NCBI GenBank assembly: GCA_026874595.1
Contig: CM049309.1
Span: 91,906,723 to 91,970,722 of the forward strand
DNA length: 64,000 nt
Origin: Sipunculus nudus
Taxonomy: Eukaryota; Annelida; Sipuncula; Golfingiida; Sipunculidae
Direction: 5' to 3'
In this document: positions 13,201-25,835 of the stretch, one piece after another
How the letters are laid out: each line of letters begins with the position of its first letter
Position numbering within the stretch: position 1 is the first letter of the stretch
Translations under genes and position numbers: made by a program
The notes under the pieces: model-generated
Database searches by the model: none
What the model saw: the letters and a program-made list of their open reading frames with translations, nothing else
Told to the model about the DNA's origin: nothing

Positions 13201-16200
13201 TATGTATATGGTTTATTTGGTTTCTTAAATAAATGAACAACAAAAACCACTCTAAACAATTAATGGGAAGATTAATTATTTACCAGGAAATCACATACTG
13301 CGGTTAATTGACTATTATGCTGGAGACTTGTCAAAACAGGATTCCACGGCCTGTTTATTAAATAACCTGTTTTTCAACATTTATCCTTGATTTAGGACCG
13401 CATATTTCCCTCTTTCAAAATTGTTGCGAATATATTTTGTTAATGAAAATCCATTCAATTGTGAGTTAAATATATGTTTGTTGTGTATTTGTATGATTCC
13501 CGCCTGCTAAGAACAACATGGCATTTTTAGAAAGACGCAAGTTGAAAATGTCATATTTTTATCTTTCGATTATGTAACCATTTGTATGATTCTGTGTTTG
13601 ATTCTATGCATGCGTTTCTTCTATTAATAGGTGTCATGGATGATGCTACCAGAAAGACGATGAAACTGCCCCGCTGTGGCAACAGAGACCGTCTGGCGAA
13701 ATCTGATGACGCCAGGAGGAAAAAGAGATACGCCTTACAAGGTAACGGCCGAGCAATGTGAACCTGTCACATGTCTGGCAGGGTAGATATCAGACGAACT
13801 CAACATGTAAGATTTATGCTCGACATACTCGAGTAAACGTCTGACAAGCTCAACATGTGAGATATATGCTAGGCAACGTTAACCTGTAACATATATAGTG
13901 TGGTAAACGTCAGACAGTTAGCCTATAATTAATGAAACAGGATAAGCGTCAGGCATCGTTAACCTGTGATATATGTATTAGGGTAAACGTCAGACAACGT
14001 TAACCCGTTATATATTTGATAGGGTAAACGTCAGACCACGTTAACATGTTATATATGTGTTAGGATAAACGTAAGACAAAGTTTACCTGTAAAATATGTA
14101 TAAGGGTAAATGTCAGACGTTAACCTGTAATATGCGGTATTGAAACCCAAAGCAACGTTGACAAATAACAGTAGTTACACCCATGGTGAACGGTACACTA
14201 CCAGGCATCACGTGACAAGCTGTGGCAACATTACCACACTGTAGTATATGTAAGATGTAATTCCTAAATAATAAACATCAGGAAATATCCTTTCACATTG
14301 ATGTATATAACACGATAAATTAGGAATAGGGAACCACTGTCACACTGTGCCCTTATAACAATGTCACAAGCACAATATCATTAAGTAGCCTTATGGCCTT
14401 GTCAGTCGGGAATGAAGAAACCATAATTATATATAACCAGGTAACCACCCCCCCCCCCCCCCCGGGTGCAGCTTTCCGACTGTGGCTAGTTCAGTGTCTA
14501 GCCAACAAATGGCAGTGCTGTCAAAACTGAAAAACGTCATTAAATCACAAAATGGACGTTATTACATTTCTGTTTTATTTTTCACAATCTTGTGGAACAT
14601 ATGATCAGGCCTAGTTTAAGTTTGTTATTGCCTGACAAATATAAAACATAACACAACATGCTTTATCTGGTCTGAAGCAACGACACCCACTAATTCGTTG
14701 TTCTTCTGGAGAAATATTTTAAATACTTTGCAATGAATCTTAATGAAATTCAATGACAACTCTCCAGCTCATTTCTTAGCTAAATTACAAGGACGCCGCT
14801 TTTATTTATTTTTTTTCAAATTTGTTTTTTTTTTCAAAATATGTTACGCCGAAAATATTACATGATACCGGAATATGAAATCGTATTTTGTTATCCAGTT
14901 GGCCCGCGACTATATGACTGTATTCTGTTTGGTTGTGCTGGGGAATTATCAACCTTTCTTTACTGATTGCAGGCAGCAGTTGGCGAAATAAGAGAATCAC
15001 ATACCGGATTTCCGGTTACACATCTGACATGTACCGTTCACAGGTCGACAGTGAAATAGCACGAGCTTTCAAGGTAAGCCAGGCTTTATATTATACATTT
15101 TATCAGATCAATACGCCACTGAAGTCACATTTCTCACCATCCTGTTGTTCATCAGTTGTATTTTTACCGTTTCTTTAAGGAGTCAAATATTAAGGAGTTC
15201 ATATAAACACAAGAAAGACAAAATGCATAGAAAGAAGATTGGAGACAATAATAAATATTTCAATATATATCATGCACATTGTGTTTATAACAGTTTTAGT
15301 TCTGTTTAGGTATAATGCCATATCACCGATTGGTGTGAAACGTACAGATGAATGTATATGTGTGTTTTTTAAACTTTTAATTTAGTTTTCAACAGTACAG
15401 TTTCGTTTTGCAGTTGATGATTTGATCACTAATTTTAGGTATACCCATGTTTCTTTTCAAAGTGTCCACAGAAACCACAGGAACAAATCAACAGTGCATG
15501 ATATTACCGCCTCTGTTTCTTCATGTGATAGCGAGACATTTGTTAAACAGTTGTCTTGTCCTTATGTACATAAGTAAGTGAAGAATTTTTAACATGTTTA
15601 TGTCATGTCCCCAGGTCTGGAGTGACGTCTCATCGCTTACTTTCGTCAAAACTTACCGTCGAGCAGACATTGAAATCAAGTTTGCAACCGGAGAACACGG
15701 AGACGGTAACCCTTTTGATGGCCCCGGTGGTACCCTTGCGCATGCGTACTTCCCAGTGTATGGAGGGGATGCCCACTTTGACGACGGCGAATCCTTTACT
15801 TTGAATGTTAAGTCAGGTAAGATACTGATTAAGTGCGGAAAGTTAAAACCGCTTACAGATTACAGAAAATGTACCTTTATTGATAACAACACTGTTGTCG
15901 CTGGGATGAAAGTTGTTCTGAAATCAGTTTAACAACGAGGCAGGTTACATTAGATGGATACACGTAGGTTTAATTCAGTTTTGAAATATGGCTGACACAT
16001 GCAGACCAGTTGTTTTCATATTTATATCCCAGAATTGTACTAGAGGTTATAAAAGGAAAGACCGACATCTAATTATAGTTTATCAAAACATCTCTCCTTT
16101 TTAACAGATCTAATTAGAAATATACCATTCTTTTGTTGTGTATTAATTAGATAAAAAGATGATATATGGCGACAGATTTACTTAACTGTCCGTCTTTTTC

Positions 16201-17592
16201 AGGTATAAATTTATTCCAGGTGGCAGCACATGAGTTTGGGCATTCTCTGGGTCTCGCCCATTCTCGTGTTCGTGACTCTCTCATGGCGCCATTTTACCGC
16301 GGATATGTGCCAAACTTCAAACTTCATTCCGACGATATCGCAGGAATTCAGGCCATTTATGGTAAACCATTAATATATTTCTTATATACATACTATAGAT
16401 ATTGTTATTGGATATTATTATATTCCATGCATATACTTTTTGTTCCTCTTTTTATCTGCCTGACATTTTATTTAAATGTCCTATTATTATATTATACTTT
16501 TGACACTAATGTGTTAATCAACGATAAATGTAAAATGTTATAGCAATAACGTTACCACAAGTAATGTCATACTTATTACGCAAACAACCACTCCCTCTCT
16601 TATTATGCTACTGCAATACTTTGTGTCCTGCCTCGGAAGTAGTAACATTATTAACTCCGTATATTCCAGGTATTAATATTATTATCCTTATCACCACAGG
16701 TACCGGTCGACAGGCAACAATGCCTCCTGCTCTCCCTCAGACAACAAGGAGACCTATAATCACTCCGCCCCCACGAGCGACATGGCCCCCGGTGGGCCCG
16801 CGCACCACTTTTAAGTACCCTGAAATGTGCCAGGTCTCAAAAATCGATGCCGTTACGTACTTGGAAAATAACGACAGGACTTACATGTTTTCAGGTAAAA
16901 CAAAGGACACTTATTGGAATAGTACCGGTACTCTAATTATATTACAAATACGTTTATTTGTAAAGTTTTTTTTTAATTTGCTAATCCTAAACGCATGTTT
17001 TCGGTGACTAATGTATATAAATATGCTTATCCTTTGTGTTAACCTGCACTTAAATCGTTCAGAGTTATTTATGCCGTTATTTATTTAAACCTATGCTAAA
17101 CATCGAGAATCAGTTAATTGCTGGCAAATTAGTTGGATCTTTTCTAGCACACGCAGTAGACATAAGGCACTGACAAGCATATGTGGCATGTACCCTTTAA
17201 ATAATAGTAAAAATGGAGCATTTTAAACATTTCAATTCCTCGATTATATGTTTTGATATCATATTAATGTTGCATTCATCAGGTAATATATACTACCGCC
17301 TTAACGACTACGGTGTTGATCGAGGGTACCCGCGGGCAGTGGCGGCCGGATGGCGAGGGCTGGAGGGAAACATCGACGCCGCTCTTCACTCTAAAGACCC
17401 AACTGAGGCAGCTGTCATTTACTTCTTTAAGGTTCGTGGATCAATCTTTTTCTGGTTTCCACTGTAATACTTTTAACAGTGCTAACTACTGCTAGGTTCA
17501 CGGCTAGGAGTAAAGATTTTATCATTTAGCGAATCATTCAGCGACTTAAAACGGCAACAAAAGACGTAAGGAACAATATGGAACAGACGCTT

Positions 17593-17666
<74 letters not shown>

Positions 17667-17671
17667 ATAAA

Positions 17672-17714
<43 letters not shown>

Positions 17715-19642
17715 AAAAGATCCTTTTTAACTCCAGTCACCTCATGCATTTAATATTTGAATAGCATGGACAAGTCATCACTCGCTGAAATGATTACTTT
17801 AATTTATATCATTAGAAACACATATTTAAACCCCACCAAGGAGATATAATTTTGCTTATTTAAATATTATCACTTATACTTTACTCAAGCAAATTAACAG
17901 ACTTCGCTGATCATACGGAAAATTAGCGATATATGAGGACTAGCTGCGGGGATTTGCATGGGAGACATCGGCTTAAGTAGCATGTTAATTTGATCTGTAC
18001 TTGTATGACGTATTAGCGGTGAGGTAAGCTGATCTCTGTGTTTACAGGATTACCGGTACTGGAAGTTCATCGGGGGCAGGCCAGTGTTTGGATACCCAAA
18101 ACGGATCGGAGTGCAAGGGTTCTACGGCCTGCCTGGTAACATCGACGCAGCATTTGTTTGGGGCGGAAACGGCAAGGTTTATTTCACAAAAGGTCAGTCT
18201 TCCTTTGTAGATACATGATTTGCTTGATATTTGTGTATGGTTTAATATTTCGTGACAAATAACGATAGCGCGTGATCCAGCATGCCATTTGGACAAAGCA
18301 AAGGTATTATATTATTATAATATAATGTTATAATATATTATATTAACATTTTGATAAGATCATATTGACATATACATTGACATATGTATAATACAATGTA
18401 ATATGATAAATAAAAATAGATATAATTTATAAATTATAATTCATATAATTATAATCACATAAAAGTTATTATAATGGTTATTATTATTACTTTCTTTTAT
18501 TTTAAATTTATATTATTAGATAATTGATCGTATATTACAGGTAACAAATACTACCGTTTGTCGAACAATTACGGGAGGCCCTATGAATACCGCAACGTAG
18601 ACCGTGGGTACCCACGTGACCTGTCAGTGTGGGAGGGGCTGCCGTCATCCGTGTCAGCCGCGCTGCAGTGGAAGAACGGACGGACGTACTTCTTCAACAT
18701 GGCTGAGTACAGGAGGTTCAATGATAGAGAGTTTCAGGTAAACAGCTCATCACGTGTGTACTTAAACATCAATAAAGTACCCCCACCCCCTCCCGGCAAA
18801 CGCCGAGGTTCTCCAAAACAATTATGACACTGTGACACATGTTCGCGAGATTAAAATGTTTCCAGTATTTCGCGCTGGTTCCATTTTCGCGACTTAACTT
18901 TTCTGTAACCTACTCAGATTATATCCACAAAGATATACAGCCATTCGTTCCTTTCCTTAAGACCATACAGTAACAGTGTTTACCATATGTGAACAGTTTT
19001 AATTCATATCTGGGACAAGAGTACCAATTTGATCTAGATCCGAGTATCTCTTTGTTTGACCTCGACAATTTCTCTGTTAATTTACAAATTAAATGAATTA
19101 TAATTCATTGATACCTCAGACATCAGACATAGCACTCTACTTTATGTTTGAAAGGATTTTTACTTTAAAGATCTAACACTGCTAAACGAACATATGAATC
19201 ATATATATTTTTATTTAATTGGTTCTAGTCAACTCTCTGGTTCTGTATATGAAACCGTGGAATATGCGCTGGGCCATCATAAATGACGCCAGTAAATCAA
19301 TTCTTTAAAAGGGTTTAATCCCTCTCGAAAACGCTAGTATAGTTCTATAATACCTGCACCATACCCTGTTGTACATCATTAAAATTAAAAATGACCTTGA
19401 CCTTGGTTTTCTCTCAGGTGGACAGAGATTACCCAAGACGAACAACCAAATGGTGGTTTGGCTGCACGCAACAAGCCGGGCTTCAGGAAATCACGGAAAC
19501 TCCACCAATCATGAACGAGCAAAACGACAAGGGCATGATGGTCGTCAACAATAGAGGCGATGATACAAGTAGCGCCACCTACCATATTATGCATGTAACT
19601 CGTGTAATACTGCTAGTAATATTAGGAGTACTAATTTTATGA
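8905..19642 (+). CDS. Furin-activated matrix metalloproteinase with hemopexin domain and GPI-like tail
   Basis: Secreted or surface zinc endopeptidase (family M10A) that cleaves extracellular matrix or shed proteins. Exons: 8905-9000, 11062-11191, 13631-13741, 14973-15073, 15615-15816, 16203-16361, 16700-16894, 17283-17431, 18048-18192, 18541-18737, 19418-19642. They total 1710 bp (569 aa), every intron is GT-AG, and all phases agree. Residues 1-20 are a signal peptide. The prodomain ends with the cysteine switch PRCGNRD (89-95) and the furin site RRKKR (104-108). The catalytic domain has [11 protein letters not shown] (223-233, Glu224 catalytic), Met-turn Met241, and the calcium/structural-zinc segment in exon 5. 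A Pro/Thr hinge (about 267-306) leads to four hemopexin blades (DA motifs near 316, 363, 414 and 468), closed by Cys310-Cys511. The last 12 residues are hydrophobic with no cytoplasmic tail, as in GPI-anchored MT-MMPs (MMP17/25). An RGD occurs at 541-543. Exon 8 has a weak donor (GTTCGT). The domain call is firm; orthology is not assigned. Confidence 0.93.
10161..10200. repeat. (TA)n microsatellite in MMP intron 1
   Basis: Forty bases of TA repeats followed by a short CA run. Confidence 0.95.
12545..13474. mobile_element. Foldback element with about 323-bp terminal inverted repeats, in MMP intron 2
   Basis: The left arm (12545-12867) and right arm (13152-13474) are near-perfect reverse complements with scattered mismatches. 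They surround a 284-bp spacer. The outer ends read TATATTTAACTC and GAGTTAAATATA, consistent with a TA or TATA target duplication. No reading frame for a transposase is present, so it would be a non-autonomous foldback or MITE-like element. The spacer begins with a short direct duplication of GTGGGTGTCAGGGTCTATATA-like sequence. It sits wholly inside the intron and does not touch an exon. A local inverted duplication without transposition is the alternative. Confidence 0.8.
13770..14135. repeat. Degenerate about 53-bp tandem repeat in MMP intron 3
   Basis: About seven diverged copies share GGGTAAACGTCAGACAACGT followed by TAACCTGTAATATATGT. The array begins close to the exon 3 donor and decays in both directions, so it looks old. 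Confidence 0.8.
14448..14463. repeat. Poly(C) tract, 16 bases
   Basis: Uninterrupted C run followed by GGG, within MMP intron 3. The length is likely variable and prone to sequencing error. Confidence 0.9.
17599..17710. repeat. Interrupted (TA)n microsatellite in MMP intron 8
   Basis: Two TA runs (to about 17663, and 17673-17710) are separated by AAGATAAAG. Confidence 0.95.
18305..18520. repeat. Very AT-rich intronic segment
   Basis: Almost pure A/T with many short self-complementary TATAATATA words, ending just before the exon 10 acceptor at 18540. It may serve as an extended pyrimidine-poor branch region. No defined repeat unit is visible. Confidence 0.5.
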
Positions 19643-20508
19643 GACTTTTTATGACGTCACGATAGTTTACCTTTCGAAACCAAGGTAACATTCACACAGG
19701 GTTTAATACTGTTGCCTTCCAATGGTTTATTTTTATTAATCATCACGGAAACGTGAGAATTTCAGGTTAAAGGTCCCTTGCTGCCCGCTTAATTCTGTCC
19801 CCTCTTGAAGGAGAATCACATTTTTCGCCAGCAGTCTTGGATAACAAAAGGTTTGGTCATTATCATGGACATAGTACAGCATATTGAACCTGAAGCAATA
19901 TCCAGGGATCATTGTATGTCTCCCTGAAAATATCTGACTCGGTAGATTTACTAAAATGTGAACGGTTGGTCGAGATATTCAAGTCATTCATGAGACAAAC
20001 AATGGATCTTGATCATTATTGATGGCTCAGATGTTGGGGACTTACTGTGTCCTCTAGCACTTTCAGTCCACATGCGCAAAGATAGAACACAGTGCGCATG
20101 CGTAAATTAAAAAAAAAAACCTGTGCGGGTTGAAAGCCTTTAAAAAAAGTGATTTAATATGCACAAAGAAGACAGATCATATATGATATTTTGTTGTCAG
20201 GATTTACGCTCGTTAGAAATTAAATTAATTTTAGATTTAATCTAACCCTAAGGTTAAATAGGATCTTTCTATGTAATTTATTTTTCACGGGGTGATTGTG
20301 TATATATGTATGTAGATGTATGTATGTGTGAAAGGACTTTGAATATGTATTGTATAAAATGACTGAGAGTGCTTTAATCATTTGTTGATATCATGCCATC
20401 ATTTGTAAATTATTTCACTGTGCTTTAGTTTATATACATATATTTTACGTATAATCATATGACAGTTGCTTTTACATGGTTAGATTATGTATATATATTG
20501 TATACAGG

Positions 20509-20524
20509 GGAGCGCCGGCGCTCC
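20509..20524. repeat. 16-bp perfect GC-rich palindrome
   Basis: GGAGCGCCGGCGCTCC is its own reverse complement. It stands out in an AT-rich context about 36 bases before the poly(A) signal. In RNA it could fold as a short hairpin. Confidence 0.85.
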
Positions 20525-20559
20525 TGGTCTGACCATATCATTGCATTTGCTTCAACCTG

Positions 20560-20565
20560 AATAAA
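20560..20565 (+). promoter_or_regulatory. Poly(A) signal of the metalloproteinase gene
   Basis: Canonical AATAAA about 920 bases after the stop codon. A GT/T-rich stretch follows within 40 bases. Confidence 0.6.
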
Positions 20566-20900
20566 CACGTATTTCTGTCAATCAAATTGGATTTACTATG
20601 GTGTTTATATATAAAAAATCGTTTTCAAAATAATTCACTTATGTAATAGACGTATCTAACCAGTCTCTCCTGAACGTACGTATACCACCACCGCTCTTGT
20701 TCGCTTCTTCCATCGTGAAATGAGTTTTCCAGTTAAATGAGGGCACCCAGTTCAATTCAACAGCAGCAGATTATCTTTAGCCAAGGTAATGTTTTCTTAA
20801 ATGTCCACTAGAGGATGTGAGGGTTGTGAAAAGAGTCAACCGATATATGTCGTCAATTGAACAGAGAGTATTTCAATATTGACCGGAAACTGTCATGAGT

Positions 20901-21078
20901 AGACGACACCAGCTATTATGAAGACAGCAGACGACACCAGCTATTATGAAGACAGCAGACGACACCAGCTATTATGAAGACAGCAGACGACACCAGCTAT
21001 TATGAAGACAGCAGACGACACCAGCTATTATGAAGACAGCAGACGACACCAGCTATTATGAAGACAGCAGACGACACC
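20901..21078. repeat. 28-bp tandem repeat, about 6.4 copies
   Basis: The unit AGACGACACCAGCTATTATG plus AAGACAGC is virtually identical in all copies, which indicates recent expansion. It lies downstream of the MMP poly(A) site. Confidence 0.97.
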
Positions 21079-21481
21079 TATTTTAAGTTATAGCCACCAC
21101 GAATAGCGAGGTTAGTATCACCAAGGCAACGTGCGACCCATTTTATTAACGTGCCACCAATCTGTTGGTAAACCTTTGTGATAACTTTTTGTCACAACTC
21201 GCGTGACTTACTGAACATTATTCTTTGCACCTTATTAGAACTTTAATAACGCGTCATTGTCACGACATACACGGTGTACTGTAGGCCCAAATTACATGTT
21301 AATTTAAGAGTAAAGTTTGTAAATTGTTATTATATTTGTATTGACACGCTTGTACTGAGACAGTAAGACAGCTGAGCAACAAGCCAAATTTTTAACACAA
21401 GAGCACATACAGACGAACAGACAGACAGAATCTCGGTTGGACGAAAATCTTTTAAAACGTGTGTCGTCACAGAAACAAACA

Positions 21482-21535
<54 letters not shown>

Positions 21536-21542
21536 GAGAGAC

Positions 21543-21618
<76 letters not shown>
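21482..21618. repeat. (GA)n microsatellite
   Basis: About 137 bases of GA dinucleotides with a few interruptions (GGA, ATAG, ACAG). It is a long purine strand and can potentially form triplex DNA. Confidence 0.96.
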
Positions 21619-21621
<3 letters not shown>

Positions 21622-24010
21622 GAATTCTAGCGTGACTTTCGCTACTAGTGACTAGTCGTTTCAACAGAAGCAAAATTCTTCCTTATGAGTGGCCCAAATA
21701 ACAATATTGGTCTAATCAGGACCATATGCGCAAAGATAATGATGAAAACATCTGCGATTTTATGAATTTTTTATATAGATATCATAAACATGTGTCGATG
21801 ATTTATCTATCATTCAGATAACAGGTAACCTGTACCCGGTATATCAGAAACTCGTGAATACGCAGGTGTGAGTGAAACCATAAAGAAACGACACGACATC
21901 ATCACGCCATCCATAACCACCGGAGTCCTTCATCCTAGTGACGATGTTGACTGGCCTGGAATAGGGACGCCCCGTCACCGGGAAGATCCTCTGTGTCAGT
22001 ACATGTATCCTGTAGTCATATCACTTTTTATATCTGGAGGTTCTGTATGATTACACATAAACTCAGAGTACAGCGGTGTATGCGCTATACCTGGTAATTA
22101 TACTGTAACACGGGACAACTCGCCGCAGGAATATCGTGATAATTACAGTTATTACGGGTAGTTGTACTTTCTCCCCAAAAGCATTATCACAACAATGTTT
22201 AGTGTTTCCTGTCTGCTCTCAGAAGGCTGGAGGATTTTATTTTAAAAAAACTCTTTGCTCAATGAGAGTAGGATAAATAAAACCCTTGTATAGTACATGT
22301 ACAGCAACCCTGTATACAATAAACTGGCATTAACACAGCTGTAGGACAAGGGAAGTCAATCCATTCATTGAACATTATAAGAAGTTGTGGTTATGGGAAT
22401 AGTGTGGTGTACACCGTATAAAGATACTGGCCCTATTTGGTAAGCCACACACATAAATCTAAGTATATAACTATCCCTTTGTATACACATTATATGGTCT
22501 TATCACAGGACAGGTGACCGTGGTTTGACAGTTGACAAGAGGATTACATAAGTTTTACCTGGCGCCTAATATTGTTGGCCTATCCCACTTATATGGGCAA
22601 TCATATTTTTTTCATATAACACCTAATGACATTCCCATTAACTGATTTAACTGCAGATTCCGCCATTGATAAATTTCATCAAATCAGAACTTAAACCATA
22701 TTGTTTTACGACATGGGAACTTGTAATTACAGGCATTTATTTTGCCCTGAAGCATGACCAGGGAATATTTTAGAGCTAGTACGTCGCTAGGATAACAGAT
22801 GGCGCTTTAGGTTGAAGCAAATACAGACGCGTGCGCAGACACAGCGGTGAAGATGCAGTTACCAGGTTCTTCCTCCAATAAAGTTTTAATCTATCTAGTA
22901 AAATGCTTAATAAAAAAAACACAAATAAAAAAGAATAAACTAAAAGCAAGGTTTTAGCCGTATATAAATTACATTTTTTTTTATTCTGGAAGCCTGTTTT
23001 ATTGTCTTATATAACTAGCTGTCAGTGTCAATTTTTCCACCAATATGCCTGGTGAGTGGTCAGATATTTTGCACAGAAGATCGGCCTCTGTGAACAAGGA
23101 TCTCCTTTTTGGTCCTCAGGTCGGGCTAGCTCTGTTAAAGATCCACCCAAACTTTAAAGATATCATCATTCGTCTCTTGTTACTCAAGCCGTTACCTCGG
23201 TGTGGTTATCAGGGCGCCGTCCTGCGCCACCTGCCGGACCATATTCAAACTAACATCAAACCCAAACTTTCAAGGGGAGAATGTATAAACTTGATTAGAG
23301 CTGATCCCTGAAACCAATTTAAAGTAAGTTAGAGCCTTATTTGGAACACTATACCTGTTTTCCTTAAATATTCCTTAAAAATCCTGTCTAAATAATAAGA
23401 GTAGGTAACACAAATCCTCTTTTCGTGGACAACTGTAAAACATGTTAGACCCTGGAACCAGATGGACATGTTTGTCACTGGGTTATTTTTGCGATACTGT
23501 ATACATAATAAGGAAAATTGTATTAAACTTTCGTATGTAACTGAGTTTGCTTCCACAAATGACTTCGACAACATGTGGCAGTACCACTCAAAAATCTGAT
23601 GGACACTTGTTTTGTTTAGTGATAAGTGAATCAGCATACGCGTGCATGATAGAAACTGAAATAAAGTAGGGACATGCCATAGTGACAGTTATAAACATTT
23701 CTGACATTTTAGCTTTTACATGTTCTTTACAAGTATTCACTTCTCGCGATGCCCAAGCCAAACAACACAAAACAGTAAAAAGATTCGGATTCATTATAAG
23801 ATTTTAACCCTTAAGTCATTTTGAAGACCTAATACTTTACTGACATCCATAATCCGAGCTAATAGGTAGAATACTTTAAGTACGATCATAAAAAAATACA
23901 CGGTCTCCTGGGTAGGAAAAGGATTTACATTTTAGACTTCACGTTATACACAGCAGTCGCTACATAGATTTTGTCATCTTCGGAAGGTCTTTTCGACATC
24001 AGGGTGTTGG
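21619..24010. other. Unassigned intergenic sequence
   Basis: No supported feature. The 88-codon frame at 23045-23311 has no recognisable family, no splice context and ordinary composition, so I do not call it a gene. Confidence 0.45.
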
Positions 24011-24011
24011 A

Positions 24012-24063
24012 CTACCGTATCTGACGTAATAAGTGTCCCTCCCATAATAAGCCCCCCCCCCCT
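24012..24063. repeat. Dispersed repeat copy, forward orientation
   Basis: The sequence TACCGTATCTGACGTAATAAG, followed by CCCATAATAAGC and a C run, matches the reverse complement of 27028-27113. That makes two diverged copies of one interspersed family. Confidence 0.6.
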
Positions 24064-25835
24064 TCACTTTAAGAAAACTAAGGTATGAGCCATTCTAACC
24101 TCACTTTTCTCCCTAGCCAATATAACATGGAGCAACGTAATGCTTTCATTTCTTCCCACCAAGCTTAAAAGTTAGCGCCAGTTTTTATTATATCTCCGTT
24201 AGGCTTTATCATCTAATATTATAATCAGTCGTCAAGTGTGTAATACAATGAATAGATAGCATTGACTGACTGTGTCAGTGAAGGCCGACCCTGCAGGTGG
24301 CCATGCTGATCGGGTGACCTGACTTCAGGTACGTATGTGGATGTATTATGCAATGAAATATATATACTTACTGTATTTGCACGTGTAAAGGACAATAAAT
24401 TTTATCCTAAAAATATTTGGCAAAGAAGGGCGGCTGTCTTATATACGGGTACAAGTTTTTCAGCGTCCTCAGGATAATTTACGGCAATCAGCATTATTAC
24501 GTCGGTCGAACTGGACGCCATGGATATCGGTGATCATGTCCGTATTGTGGTAATATACACTCAATAAAGAACATTATTTGAATGTTTTGTTTTTATTTTA
24601 GTTTATCGTTTATACATCAGATTTACATGTGCACATAGTTAAATAATTGGTAAGAGGTTTGCCCTTGCCGCATTGACACAGGGATTTTAACTGAATCAAT
24701 ATATGAAAGCCCTTCTGACAGTAAAGCCAATGATTTTCAGCGAACGCGGACGGAATCGCGGATTTGACAGACCGAAACGGAATTCCCAGTCCTAAAAATA
24801 TATAAGTTTTAATGTATTTTTTTGCAAAAGAAATATCTTGGCAATTCACTTGAAACATGTATAAAATTGTCGATGCCGCTGAAAGCGTGCGGGGCTTACC
24901 ACTGGCTCAAAATCCCAGAGCCCTGGGTTGTTTTGTGTGTATACAGCGCTCGCGGAAGGGATGCTGGGAACTTACTAGCCTACTTGGCTAAATGCCGTCC
25001 AGTAGCACGAAATATGCATATTAAAACAGGGATGATTTTTTTCATATGGTGCCGTATTTACCGCGTAAATGTTCACGAGTCCAGTAAATGCGGAAGCTGT
25101 CAGCTGGCTTGCACACTGACATACACGGAGACTCGCACATGGCACTTCGATTACAATACAACCAGTAGCGCGTTATAATTATAAATATGAAGCGGCCTTT
25201 CCTCAGGTGAAGCGAAATTCAATGTTTGTCAAGCTTGAATTATTGGACTACGTCAAAAAAATTAATGTATTATAAGGGACCGTGTTTCCGCGGGATATAA
25301 ATATGACGAATTTCCTCACAATTTTAAAACAAAACCCCGGATTTGGTGCGTATACGCACTGAAGTTAATATAATAGGCTGGAGTCAGAGGGCTAGTATTT
25401 CAGCTTTTTTTTTAAATGTTTGCATGTAATATCATGCAAATCATGGAGGACAAAAAGGATAATTATTGTAGATGCTATTCCATGTCATACATCGGCTCAG
25501 CTCTGAAAGGTATTTGCGCAAGGTAACTGACATAATTTGGGTACCGACGTCCCGTATTATATTTTTTTTCATCTTTCAAATAAATACCGTTTTACATACC
25601 TTTATATGAACATTTTACATATTATACTACCTTATTAGGCGGTGACTTTTATTAAAGAGTTCATTTATTACCATCCTTATTTTTTTCTTCTTCACCTGCA
25701 AAGGAAATCTCGAACTGCAGTCATTCATACAATTCTCTCATACAACACAAAAAAAAATCGTCTGCAAATCGGTATCACTTGGATAAGTAATTATTTTTTG
25801 TACCACGCTCCGCGTGTGCGGGGTATATTGATTTG
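24064..25835. other. Unassigned intergenic sequence
   Basis: No exon, RNA gene or array could be supported in this stretch. Confidence 0.45.

Larger units (their letters stand above)
19643..20580 (+). other. Probable 3' UTR of the metalloproteinase gene
   Basis: This extends from the TGA at 19640-19642 to shortly past the AATAAA at 20560. An ATTAAA variant near 20219 could give a shorter form. The 3' UTR includes a 16-bp palindrome at 20509-20524. Confidence 0.55.

Noticed and set aside
23045-23311. 88-codon frame starting with ATG on the plus strand
   Set aside because: No family resemblance and no flanking exon signals; length is within chance expectation.
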